Shown one piece after another: positions 18,934 to 26,769 of a DNA stretch of 64,000 nucleotides (position 1 is its first letter; every line of letters starts with the position of its first letter). Below the pieces are notes generated by a model. The model had not been told where the DNA came from and searched no databases. It worked only from the letters and a program-made list of their open reading frames with translations. Source of the DNA: Algicella marina (lineage in GTDB: Bacteria > Pseudomonadota > Alphaproteobacteria > Rhodobacterales > Rhodobacteraceae); NCBI RefSeq assembly GCF_009931615.1, contig NZ_CP046620.1:3394501-3458500 (forward strand). Reading direction: 5' to 3'. The position numbers and the translations under genes were made by a program.

Positions 18934-20367
18934 ATGAGCACTGTCGCAAAATCCACGCTTGCCCTGACGGCGGCCCTGATGCTGGGCCGCCTGTTCGGGT
19001 TCCTGCGCGAGGTGCTGCTGGCCGCGAAACTCGGTGTCAGTGCTGAGGCCGATATGGCGGTGCTGATCCTGACGCTGCCGGATTTCCTGATAACGCTGCT
19101 GCTGGCAGGCGGATTTTCCGCTGCTCTGGTGCCGGCGCTCCGCCGTGCGGAGGGAGACGACCGCGAGGTGCTGTTCCGATATGTGGCGACGCTGGCGCTG
19201 CTGGTATCGTTAGCCGTAGCGCTGGTAATTGCGCTTTATCCTGCCGGAGTTTTCCGCCTGCTCGCCCCGGCGCTAACGGCGGAGGCCTACACGCCGCATC
19301 TGCTGGCGATGAGGCTGACGGCGCTGAGTATTCCCCTTGCGGCCTTGTCCGGGGTTCTCGGGGCGCTGCTGAACGCGCGCAACATTTTCTTTGTCGTCGG
19401 GCTGGGCACAGGGGTCTACAACCTCGTGCTTTGCATCGTGCTTTTTGCCCTGCCGGGCGGGGCGGCGCTGATCCTGCCGCTGGCGCTGGGGGTGCTGGCT
19501 GCCGCCGTGGCCCGTACGTCGATGCTGCTGGTCAACGCCCGTCCGCGCCTCCTGCCGCAATGGCGGGCCCCGGCGGGGGCGGATGTGCGTCTCTTGCGCC
19601 TGTTTGTCGCCGGTGTTTTGGCGGTGGGCATAACAGCCGCGGCCCAAATCCTGTTCCGCACCGTTGCCGGGCTGGCGGAACCGGGTGCGCTGACGGCGTT
19701 CTCCTACGGGCTGAAGCTGTTCATGCTGCCCCTGTTTTTGCTCTTCGCGCCGCTGGCGACGGTGCTGCTGCCGCGTTTCACCGATGACATGGGGGCGACG
19801 CGCCTGCCAGCGGCGGCGCTGTCAGTGACGCTGGTGCTATCCGGCGCCGTCCTTGCTGCCGGGCAGGTAGCCGGTAACGATATCGCGCGGCTGATCCTCT
19901 ATCGCGGGGCGATGGACGAGGCGGGCCTCGCGGCAGTGACGATCGCGGCACGATGGATGTTTCTGGCCTTGCCATTCGCGGCGCTGGAACTCATCGCCGC
20001 CGCGCGTCTGAACGCGGTGCAGCGTACCGGTCGGGTCATGCTGGATGCCGCGGTCGCGTTGGCGATCGCCGGGGCGCTGGCTATCGCCGTGCCGGCATTG
20101 GTGCTTCCGGCCTTCGTGCTGTTCTACGCTCTGGCGGCACTACTGCATCTGGCGGCTATGCCAGTGCCGTGGGTAGGCATCCTGCGTTGGCTGTCGCCGA
20201 TGCGGTTGCTGCTGGCGACGGCCTTTCTGGCCGGTGCGTACGCGTTCGACCGGTTGGTGGTGCCGGAGGGGGCGGTCTGGCTGCATGCCTTCGCGGGGCT
20301 TGTGATCTTCTGTGGCGTCTCCGCTGTCTGGGCCGACAAGTTCCGCGCGGTGGTCCGCATCCGTTGA
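18934..20367 (+). CDS. MurJ/MviN-family flippase
   Basis: A 477-residue very hydrophobic protein with about 14 membrane helices. The N-terminus has LMLGRLFGFLREVLLAAKLG, the Arg-rich opening typical of MviN/MurJ, and a mid-protein FSYGLKLFMLPLFLLFAPLATVLLPRF, where the family places its conserved pore segment. MurJ flips lipid II for cell-wall synthesis; relatives flip other lipid-linked sugars. It is somewhat short for MurJ and sits with asnB and an aldolase rather than cell-wall genes, so it may be a second, specialised copy. The gene symbol is withheld for this reason. asnB starts 57 bases later on the same strand. Confidence 0.85.
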   Translation: MSTVAKSTLALTAALMLGRLFGFLREVLLAAKLGVSAEADMAVLILTLPDFLITLLLAGGFSAALVPALRRAEGDDREVLFRYVATLALLVSLAVALVIALYPAGVFRLLAPALTAEAYTPHLLAMRLTALSIPLAALSGVLGALLNARNIFFVVGLGTGVYNLVLCIVLFALPGGAALILPLALGVLAAAVARTSMLLVNARPRLLPQWRAPAGADVRLLRLFVAGVLAVGITAAAQILFRTVAGLAEPGALTAFSYGLKLFMLPLFLLFAPLATVLLPRFTDDMGATRLPAAALSVTLVLSGAVLAAGQVAGNDIARLILYRGAMDEAGLAAVTIAARWMFLALPFAALELIAAARLNAVQRTGRVMLDAAVALAIAGALAIAVPALVLPAFVLFYALAALLHLAAMPVPWVGILRWLSPMRLLLATAFLAGAYAFDRLVVPEGAVWLHAFAGLVIFCGVSAVWADKFRAVVRIR

Positions 20368-20424
20368 ACGTTGCGCCGACGCGGGCTAAGGCTTGGCGCA
20401 GGGGCGGCGCAAGAGGATCGGGCC

Positions 20425-22227
20425 ATGTGCGGAATTTTCGGGGCCATCGTTGCTGAGGGGCGCAAGATCGCGCCCGCGCGGTTCGAAGCGATGCAAACCT
20501 GCCTGCGCCATCGTGGCCCGGATGCCAGAGGCTTCGACACGGATGGACGCACGACGCTGGGCAACGTACGGCTATCGATCATCGACCTCAGCGATGCCAG
20601 CGACCAGCCTCTGATATCGGAGGATGGCAAGGTTGCGGTCGTTCAGAACGGCGAGATCTACAATTACATCGAATTGCGCGAGGAGTTGCGGGCAGAAGGA
20701 GCCGTGTTTCGCACCACCGGCGATACAGAGGTGATCCTGCACGCCTTCCGCCACTGGGGCCCGGATTTCGTGACACGGCTGAATGGCATGTTCGCCATCG
20801 CCGTCCATGATCGCGCCACCGGAACCACCTACCTCTACCGCGACCGGCTGGGCGTGAAGCCGCTCTATCTTGCCAAGACGGAGGACGGTATCTTCTTCGC
20901 CTCGGAAATCAAGGCGTTGCTGGCCGCAGGCCTGCCCAGGCAGGCCAATCTCGATGCGCTGGCGCAGTTCTTCGCGCTCAATTATATCCCCGCGCCCCAC
21001 ACTGCATTCGCGGGCATCGTCCACCTGATGCCGGGCCACATGGCAGCGATCGGGGAGACTATGGAGATTCGGCGCTACTGGTCGCTGTCGGGCATCCGGC
21101 CCGATCCGAAGATGACCGAAGCCGAGGCCGAGGCCGGTTTGCGCCGCCTGCTGGATGATGCCACCCGCATTCGCCTGCGGTCCGACGCGCCCTTCGGTGC
21201 CTTCCTCTCCGGCGGGCTGGACAGTACATCCGTGGTGGCGTCGATGCGCGACCATATCGAGGGCGAGATCCGCACCTATTCCATCGGCTTCACCGATGCC
21301 CGCTTTGACGAGACAAAATGGGCCGAGGCGGCGGCGAAGCTTTTCGAAACACAGCACGTCGCCAAAATCGTGGAGCAGGACATCACCCGCCTCTGGCCCC
21401 GCTTCATCTACCATTGCGATCAGCCGCATGGCGACGTGAGCTTCATGCCCACCGATCAGGTCTCGCAACTTGCCGTGCAGGACGTGAAGATGGTGCTGAC
21501 GGGCGATGGCGGGGATGAGCTTTTCGCAGGCTACGAGAAGTACCTCGGCATCTTCCCCGAAGGCAGCGCCGAAGAGCTTACCGCCGGGTGGGAGGATGGC
21601 TATGCCCGTGCCTCGGGCCTTCTGCACGGCGATCAGTCGGCGCGGTTGCTGACGGGCGGCCTCTTTGACGCCTTCCACGACAGTGACCCCTATCGCCAGC
21701 TTGCGGATGCCATGCGCGCCTACCCGATGCAGGATCCGATCAATCGCGTTCTCCTTGGCGACACAACGGTACTTCTGCCCGGCAACAACCTCGTGAAGCC
21801 CGACCGGATGGCTATGGCCAATTCGCTGGAGGTGCGCTCTCCGTTTCTCGATTACCGCATGGCCGAGTTCGCTTTCACCGTGCCCGGCTGGATGAAGCTG
21901 AAAGGCGGGGAGACGAAGGCCGTCTACAAATCTGCGATGGTTCAGCGGCTGGGGCGCGACCTGACATACCGCCGCAAGCAGATGTTCACCGTGCCCATCG
22001 GCGAGTGGTTCAAGGATACGCTGACGGAGTATTGCCGCGATATGCTGCTGGATGGGCGGCTGGCCGCGCGGGGGCTGTTCGATGCGGCGGTGGTCGAGGA
22101 AATGCTGGAGGCGCATGTGGCGGGGCGAGAGAACCTTACCCGGCAATTGCGGGCGCTGATCTCCATCGAAATCTGGTTCCGTCTGTTCATCGACGAAGAC
22201 GAGGACATGCTGGAGCAGGCAGCGTGA
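20425..22227 (+). CDS. asnB: Asparagine synthetase (glutamine-hydrolysing)
   Basis: A 600-residue enzyme converting aspartate, glutamine and ATP to asparagine. After Met1 the catalytic Cys2 opens the glutamine amidotransferase domain (MCGIFGAI), followed by LRHRGPDARG and RTTGDTEVILHAF. The C-terminal ATP-pyrophosphatase domain has the P-loop FLSGGLDSTSVVA near residue 263 and TGDGGDELFAGY. Such enzymes also appear in polysaccharide or capsule gene clusters, where they amidate sugar acids. Start 20425 is fixed by the required Cys2. The aldolase gene starts four bases before the end (GTGA), so the two are coupled. Confidence 0.95.
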   Translation: MCGIFGAIVAEGRKIAPARFEAMQTCLRHRGPDARGFDTDGRTTLGNVRLSIIDLSDASDQPLISEDGKVAVVQNGEIYNYIELREELRAEGAVFRTTGDTEVILHAFRHWGPDFVTRLNGMFAIAVHDRATGTTYLYRDRLGVKPLYLAKTEDGIFFASEIKALLAAGLPRQANLDALAQFFALNYIPAPHTAFAGIVHLMPGHMAAIGETMEIRRYWSLSGIRPDPKMTEAEAEAGLRRLLDDATRIRLRSDAPFGAFLSGGLDSTSVVASMRDHIEGEIRTYSIGFTDARFDETKWAEAAAKLFETQHVAKIVEQDITRLWPRFIYHCDQPHGDVSFMPTDQVSQLAVQDVKMVLTGDGGDELFAGYEKYLGIFPEGSAEELTAGWEDGYARASGLLHGDQSARLLTGGLFDAFHDSDPYRQLADAMRAYPMQDPINRVLLGDTTVLLPGNNLVKPDRMAMANSLEVRSPFLDYRMAEFAFTVPGWMKLKGGETKAVYKSAMVQRLGRDLTYRRKQMFTVPIGEWFKDTLTEYCRDMLLDGRLAARGLFDAAVVEEMLEAHVAGRENLTRQLRALISIEIWFRLFIDEDEDMLEQAA

Positions 22228-23027
22228 ACCTCAGAACTTTGATGGTCGTCAGCGACCCCGCCATTTCCGCCTACGTGGCGGCGCACGGGGTAGACAGGCT
22301 GTTCGTCGATCTCGAGTGGATGGGCAAGGCTGAGCGGCAACCCGGCGACACATGGAAATCGCGGCTGACGCCGGAAGGTGTTTCCGCCATTCGCAACGCC
22401 GCTCCGGAGGCGGAGATGATGGTGCGCGTCAACCCGTTCCACGAGGGCACGCACACGGAGGTGGACGATGCTATCGCACGCGGCGCAGATGTGTTGATGC
22501 TGCCGATGTTCCGAGATGCGGAAACGGTGGCGCGGTTTCGCGACATGGTGGCTGGCCGCGCCGGGATCATGCCGCTGGTCGAAACGAAATCGGCACTCGG
22601 CGCCATGCCGGAAATCGCGGCGTTGGCGCCTGAGTCACTCTATATCGGCCTCAACGATCTGCATCTCGATCTTGGCATGAAGTTCATGTTCCAGCCACTT
22701 GCCGACGGGATGCTCGATGACCCGTGCGCCAGCCTGCGGGCTGCCGGTGTGCCCTTTGGGATTGGCGGGATCGCCCGCGTCGGTCAGGGTGCCATCCCGG
22801 CGGAGATGGTGCTGGCCGAGCACGCGCGGCTCGGTTCGGAGTGGGTGATCCTGAGTCGTGGCTTCCACGACAGAGCGGCCAGCGTGTCAGATCTGGAGAT
22901 GCAGGGCTTTGGTGCTGCGGTGCAAGCATTGAAGGATTATGCCGCCGCACTGACCGGCGCGGACGATCTGGACCGGCGGCATGATGAATTTACCCGCACC
23001 GTCGGTGACCTGGTCGCCCGCTTGTAG
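22224..23027 (+). CDS. HpcH/HpaI-family aldolase/citrate lyase
   Basis: A 267-residue protein of the metal-dependent class II aldolase family with a TIM barrel. Segments seen: DRLFVDLEWMG early, MVRVNPF, MPLVETKSALGAMPEI with the metal-ligand Glu, and YIGLNDLHLDLG. Typical substrates are 2-keto-3-deoxy sugar acids or malyl-CoA-like thioesters; none can be assigned here. It starts with GTG overlapping the asnB stop (GTGA), so a longer in-frame extension upstream inside asnB is rejected. Being coupled to asnB after a flippase suggests shared sugar metabolism, but this is inference. Confidence 0.85.
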   Translation: MNLRTLMVVSDPAISAYVAAHGVDRLFVDLEWMGKAERQPGDTWKSRLTPEGVSAIRNAAPEAEMMVRVNPFHEGTHTEVDDAIARGADVLMLPMFRDAETVARFRDMVAGRAGIMPLVETKSALGAMPEIAALAPESLYIGLNDLHLDLGMKFMFQPLADGMLDDPCASLRAAGVPFGIGGIARVGQGAIPAEMVLAEHARLGSEWVILSRGFHDRAASVSDLEMQGFGAAVQALKDYAAALTGADDLDRRHDEFTRTVGDLVARL

Positions 23028-23090
23028 CGAACACGGTGGTCGGCAGGTGCTCGCGGGCAGAACGCCCATTTTAACGGCGCACCGTAGGTG

Positions 23091-23546
23091 TCAGCCGGGA
23101 AGGATGGGTTGGACAGGCTTTTCCTGCGCCTCCATCAAGGCCTTGAAATCCTGCAGCCCGAGGGTGGCGACAGGGTTCATGTCATCGTCGAGCAGTTCGT
23201 AAATCATGCCGTCGGTCCCGCGGTTGCTGAACAACACGATGGCGTCCTGATCGCCGCCGCCCTCGGTATGGGCCGCGCCACCGGCGGGGCGGGAGACGTA
23301 GCTGCCGACCGGGCGGGTTTCGACAAGATCGCCCGTGGAATTGTAGATTCGCAACTCGCCCTGGATGACGAACGTGCGATAGTCGGCGTGATGGTTGTGC
23401 AGGATGACGCGCTGATTGGCATCGAACTTGAACAGCACGTCGACGATCCGAGCGTCCTCGTCAACGCTCAGCACGTTGTAGGATGCGTGGTGCAGGCCGT
23501 CGATCTGGTACCAGCGGATGTTGCTGTCGTCGAATGTGTGGGCCAT
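23091..23546 (-). CDS. Cupin-domain protein
   Basis: A 151-residue single-domain protein with the double-stranded beta-helix fold. The metal motif is HNHHADYRTFVIQGEL, with histidines and a following Glu/Gln region, and the second half has GSYVSRPAGGAAHTEGGGD carrying another His. It could be a small enzyme such as an acetylacetone- or polyketide-type dioxygenase, or a sensor; the sequence does not decide. It is divergent from the AraC-type regulator at 23655 across a 108-base gap, so is its likely target. Confidence 0.83.
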   Translation of the reverse strand: MAHTFDDSNIRWYQIDGLHHASYNVLSVDEDARIVDVLFKFDANQRVILHNHHADYRTFVIQGELRIYNSTGDLVETRPVGSYVSRPAGGAAHTEGGGDQDAIVLFSNRGTDGMIYELLDDDMNPVATLGLQDFKALMEAQEKPVQPILPG

Positions 23547-23654
23547 TTTTTCCTCCCTCTTGTTGGTTGACGGCAGAGTGTCGTCTTGCCGCTATGCCGT
23601 CTTGCCATTTGGTGCCAAACTGACAGGGGAGTGTGAGGGGAGGCACCGGGACCT

Positions 23655-24653
23655 ATGGCGCAGACGAGGGGCTATACGCGCGCCAGTGCGCTGGGGCCGA
23701 TCTCCGGCTTCGTGGAGGACAGGGGTGGACGCATCGCCCGCGTCTTCGAACGGGTGGATTTGCCGCTTGGTATCCTCGACGCACCGGACATGCCGCTGCC
23801 GTTGGCCGAGCAGTTCAAGGTTCTGCACAGTGCCGGGCGCGAGATTGGTGACCCATATTTCGGGGCGCGGCTGGGCCGGCTGGTGCGGATCGAGAAGCTC
23901 AGTGCCTTTGGTCGCTGGGTCAGCCTCTCTCCGACACTCGGGTCGGCGATAGATCGGTCCAACCGGGGTCTGAACCGGTTCCTGCAGACAGGGACGCGCC
24001 TGCGGCTGGTTTCCGGCAACGGGGTTTCGCGCTGGTCCATCGAGTTCCTGGATCCGGGTTACGAGGGGCGGTTCCAGAACGAGTTGCTGGGCGTAAGTTA
24101 CCTGATCGACACCTTGCGTTGTTTCCTCGGGCGGTCCTGGGTGCCGGACCTCGTGCGGGTGACCGGCACGCGCAGCAATCAGGCGGCGGCGCTGGAGCAG
24201 ATCTTTTGCGCACCCGTTCTGGCTGGCAGCGCGGTGCCGGCCATCGAATTTCGGACGGCGCTACTGGCGACGGCGCGGCCCGGCGATGGCGGCGGCTGGC
24301 AGGCGTTCACCTCTTCGGAGGAGCGTATCCCCGATGCCGCACCCGAAAGCGAAGTTGTGGCGTTGATCGGGCTCGCAATGCTGGAAGGCTACCCGAAAAT
24401 CGACTGGATTGCCTCCAAGCTGGGGATGACACGGCGGACACTACAGCGGCGGCTCGGGGAGCAGGGCCTGACATTTTCCGAACTTCTGGACGAACAGATG
24501 CGCAATCGTGCGGTCCGCTTGTTGCAGCAGCAGGGACTGTCGGTGACGGACGTAGCGTACAAGCTGGGCTACAGCGACCCGGCGCATTTCAGCCGGGCAT
24601 TCGCGAAATGGAGCGGCATGCCCCCGCGGGCCTTTCGGGGGCACGTGGCCTGA
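23655..24653 (+). CDS. AraC-family transcriptional regulator
   Basis: A 332-residue regulator. Residues 20-210 are the variable sensor domain of the OruR/ArgR-like type (long N-terminal half, no cupin motif). The C-terminal two helix-turn-helix units are clear: MLEGYPKIDWIASKLGMTRRTLQRRLGEQGL with the first recognition helix, then LLDEQMRNRAVRLLQQQ and VTDVAYKLGYSDPAHFSRAFAKWSG, the family signature, then MPPRAFRG. Start ATG 23655 follows AGGGGAGG about 12 bases upstream. It likely controls the divergent cupin gene. Confidence 0.93.
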   Translation: MAQTRGYTRASALGPISGFVEDRGGRIARVFERVDLPLGILDAPDMPLPLAEQFKVLHSAGREIGDPYFGARLGRLVRIEKLSAFGRWVSLSPTLGSAIDRSNRGLNRFLQTGTRLRLVSGNGVSRWSIEFLDPGYEGRFQNELLGVSYLIDTLRCFLGRSWVPDLVRVTGTRSNQAAALEQIFCAPVLAGSAVPAIEFRTALLATARPGDGGGWQAFTSSEERIPDAAPESEVVALIGLAMLEGYPKIDWIASKLGMTRRTLQRRLGEQGLTFSELLDEQMRNRAVRLLQQQGLSVTDVAYKLGYSDPAHFSRAFAKWSGMPPRAFRGHVA

Positions 24654-24680
24654 GACAGTGAACAGAGCGGCGCGCCATGT

Positions 24681-24712
24681 GAAAAAGCCCGGGCGTGGCG
24701 CCCGGGCTTCTG
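24681..24712 (-). terminator. Intrinsic terminator of the class III aminotransferase gene
   Basis: A perfect stem GCCCGGGCG (24687-24695) and CGCCCGGGC (24699-24707) with a TGG loop, preceded by GAAAAA, which reads TTTTTC on the minus strand. It ends the minus-strand aminotransferase transcript and may also stop the AraC gene from the other side, where the tail is only TTCT. Confidence 0.85.
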
Positions 24713-24743
24713 GTGAGGCTAACGCTTGCCGGGCCGCTTCTGA

Positions 24744-26114
24744 TCAGTCCAGCACCTCCTTGACGGCTTCTACGGTGGCGTCGACGACCACATCCACTTC
24801 CGCTTCGGTAATGCAAAGCGGCGGGGCGAAGCCGATAATGTCGCCCTGCGGCATGGCGCGGGCGATGACACCGCGTCTGGCCATGGCGGCGACGACGGAG
24901 GCGCCTTTCTTGGCCGCCGGGTCGAACAGTGTCAGCGGGTTACCGCTTTCCGCCAGTTCGACGGCAGCGAGCAGACCCTCGCCGCGCACTTCGGCGACTT
25001 TGGGGTGATCGGCAAGTGCCGACGTCAGGGCATTCAAGAAATAAGGTCCGGTCTTAGCGGCATTCCCCACTAGGCCCAGCTTGTCCACCAGCTTCAGGTT
25101 GGCGATACCGGCGGCTGCACCAATGGGGTGGGCGCTGTAGGTCCAGCCGTGGCCGATCGGGCCATTTTCGTCGGTTCCCTGCTCCAGAACCTTCCACATC
25201 CGGTCGGCGATGATCGAACCCGAGAGCGGTGCATAGGCGGAGGTCAGGCCCTTGGCGATGGTGATGATATCCGGTTCGATACCGTAATGAGTGCTGCCCA
25301 TCATGGAGCCGAGGCGGCCAAAGCCGGTAACGACCTCATCCGCGATCAGCAGGATGTCGTATTTCTTCAGGACCGTCTGGATGGCAGCCCAGTAGCCTTC
25401 GGGCGGTGGAACGATGCCGCCGGTTCCCAGAATCGGTTCGCCAATGAAGGCGGCGACGGTGTCCGGACCTTCGGCAAGGATCATCTCCTCCAGCTTCGCG
25501 GCGCAATCGGCGGAGAACTCCTGCTCGGTCATCGCGCTGTCCTTGCGGCGCAGATAGTAGGGTGCCTCGGTGTGCAGGATCTGCGCCAGCGGCAGATCGA
25601 ACTTCTTGTGGAAAAGTTCGAGACCGGTCAGAGAGCCGGTGACGAGACCGGAGCCGTGATAGCCACGCCAGCGCGATATGATCTTCTTCTTCTCCGGGCG
25701 GCCGAGGATGTTGTTGTAGTACCAGACAAGCTTGACGTTCGTCTCGTTGGCGTCAGATCCGCCGAGGCCGAAATAGACCTTGGACATATGGGCGGGCGCA
25801 CGGTCCAGCACCATTTTGGAAAGCGTAATCGACGCTTCGGTGCCGTGGCCGACATAGGCGTGATAATAGGCAAGTTCGCGGGCCTGTTCCGCGATGGCCT
25901 CGGCGATCTCCTGCCGACCGTAGCCGACGTTGACACAGTAGAGCCCCGCGAAAGCGTCGAGCATCCGTTGGCCGTCACGGTCCGTGATATAGATGCCTTC
26001 GCCGCCGGTTATCACGCGTGAGGGTGTTTCGCCTCGCGCGTGTTGGCCGAGATGGGTGGACGGGTGGAAGAAGTTCTCCCTGTCCCATTGTGCGAGTTGA
26101 TCGTTGGTCAGCAT
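24744..26114 (-). CDS. PLP-dependent class III aminotransferase
   Basis: A 456-residue aspartate-aminotransferase-family enzyme of the omega/pyruvate type. Evidence: FAGLYCVNVGYGRQEI near the N-terminus, GLGGSDANETNVKLVWYYN, RWRGYHGSGLVTGSL, ADEVVTGFGRLGSM with the PLP-contacting Asp259, and the PLP lysine at AKGLTSAYAPLSG (Lys288). Members use beta-alanine, GABA, taurine or diamines as amino donors with pyruvate; the donor here is undetermined. ATG 26114 is chosen over the upstream 26138 because GGAGGG lies six bases before it. The divergent Lrp-type regulator at 26219 probably controls it. Confidence 0.92.
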   Translation of the reverse strand: MLTNDQLAQWDRENFFHPSTHLGQHARGETPSRVITGGEGIYITDRDGQRMLDAFAGLYCVNVGYGRQEIAEAIAEQARELAYYHAYVGHGTEASITLSKMVLDRAPAHMSKVYFGLGGSDANETNVKLVWYYNNILGRPEKKKIISRWRGYHGSGLVTGSLTGLELFHKKFDLPLAQILHTEAPYYLRRKDSAMTEQEFSADCAAKLEEMILAEGPDTVAAFIGEPILGTGGIVPPPEGYWAAIQTVLKKYDILLIADEVVTGFGRLGSMMGSTHYGIEPDIITIAKGLTSAYAPLSGSIIADRMWKVLEQGTDENGPIGHGWTYSAHPIGAAAGIANLKLVDKLGLVGNAAKTGPYFLNALTSALADHPKVAEVRGEGLLAAVELAESGNPLTLFDPAAKKGASVVAAMARRGVIARAMPQGDIIGFAPPLCITEAEVDVVVDATVEAVKEVLD

Positions 26115-26218
26115 TGCAAGACCCTCCTGAAAATTCACGCGAGCATAAAGCGAAGCCTGTGGTTGTTTTCGGCGGATTTTGGTAGCGTTTGCAGAATTGC
26201 TGCAAATTCGAGGAAAAG

Positions 26219-26695
26219 ATGGAGAAAACAGGCGAGTTGGACGATTTCGACCGCAAGATATTGCACGAGGTACAGATCGATAACCTGCTGACTTCGGCCG
26301 AGATGGCGGAGCGGGTGGGCCTGTCGCCGACCTCGGTGCAGCGCCGGCTGAACCGGCTGCGAAAAGACGGAGTGATCCGGCGGGATATCTCTGTGGTGGC
26401 GCCGCGCGACGTGGGCCGGACGCTGACCATGATCGTCTCGGTCGAACTGGAACGTGACCGGGCAGACATCATCGACAGTTTCAAGAAGGCCTTGCGTCAG
26501 GACCCCTTCGTGATGAGTGCGTGGTATGTGACCGGGCAGACCGATTTCGTCATGCTGGTCACTGCGCGGGACATCCAGGAATACGAGGCGTTCACGCGCC
26601 GCTTCCTGCACGACAATCCGGATATCAAGGGGTTTCGGACAACCGTGGTAATGGACGAAATCAAGACATCGTTCTACGTGCCGCCGTGGGGATGA
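26219..26695 (+). CDS. Lrp/AsnC-family transcriptional regulator
   Basis: A 158-residue regulator. Residues 6-55 are the winged helix: DDFDRKILHEVQIDN, MAERVGLSPTSVQRRLNRLRKDGVI. The rest is the RAM ligand-binding domain: VSVELERDRADIIDSFKKALR, AWYVTGQTDFVMLVTARD, the alternating strand typical of Lrp. Start ATG 26219 is preferred over 26189 because the family begins here and CGAGGAAAAG precedes it. It is divergent from the aminotransferase with a 104-base gap between starts, the usual arrangement for an amino-acid-sensing local regulator. Confidence 0.92.
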   Translation: MEKTGELDDFDRKILHEVQIDNLLTSAEMAERVGLSPTSVQRRLNRLRKDGVIRRDISVVAPRDVGRTLTMIVSVELERDRADIIDSFKKALRQDPFVMSAWYVTGQTDFVMLVTARDIQEYEAFTRRFLHDNPDIKGFRTTVVMDEIKTSFYVPPWG

Positions 26696-26769
26696 ACTTG
26701 GCGCTATTGTGGTTCGCCTTGCGGATTTGGGCCTTGGCCTTCGCCACCCCTGCGGCCTAAAAGGGGCGC

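Noticed and set aside
20572-22146. 524-codon minus frame opposite asnB
   Set aside because: Shadow of asnB.
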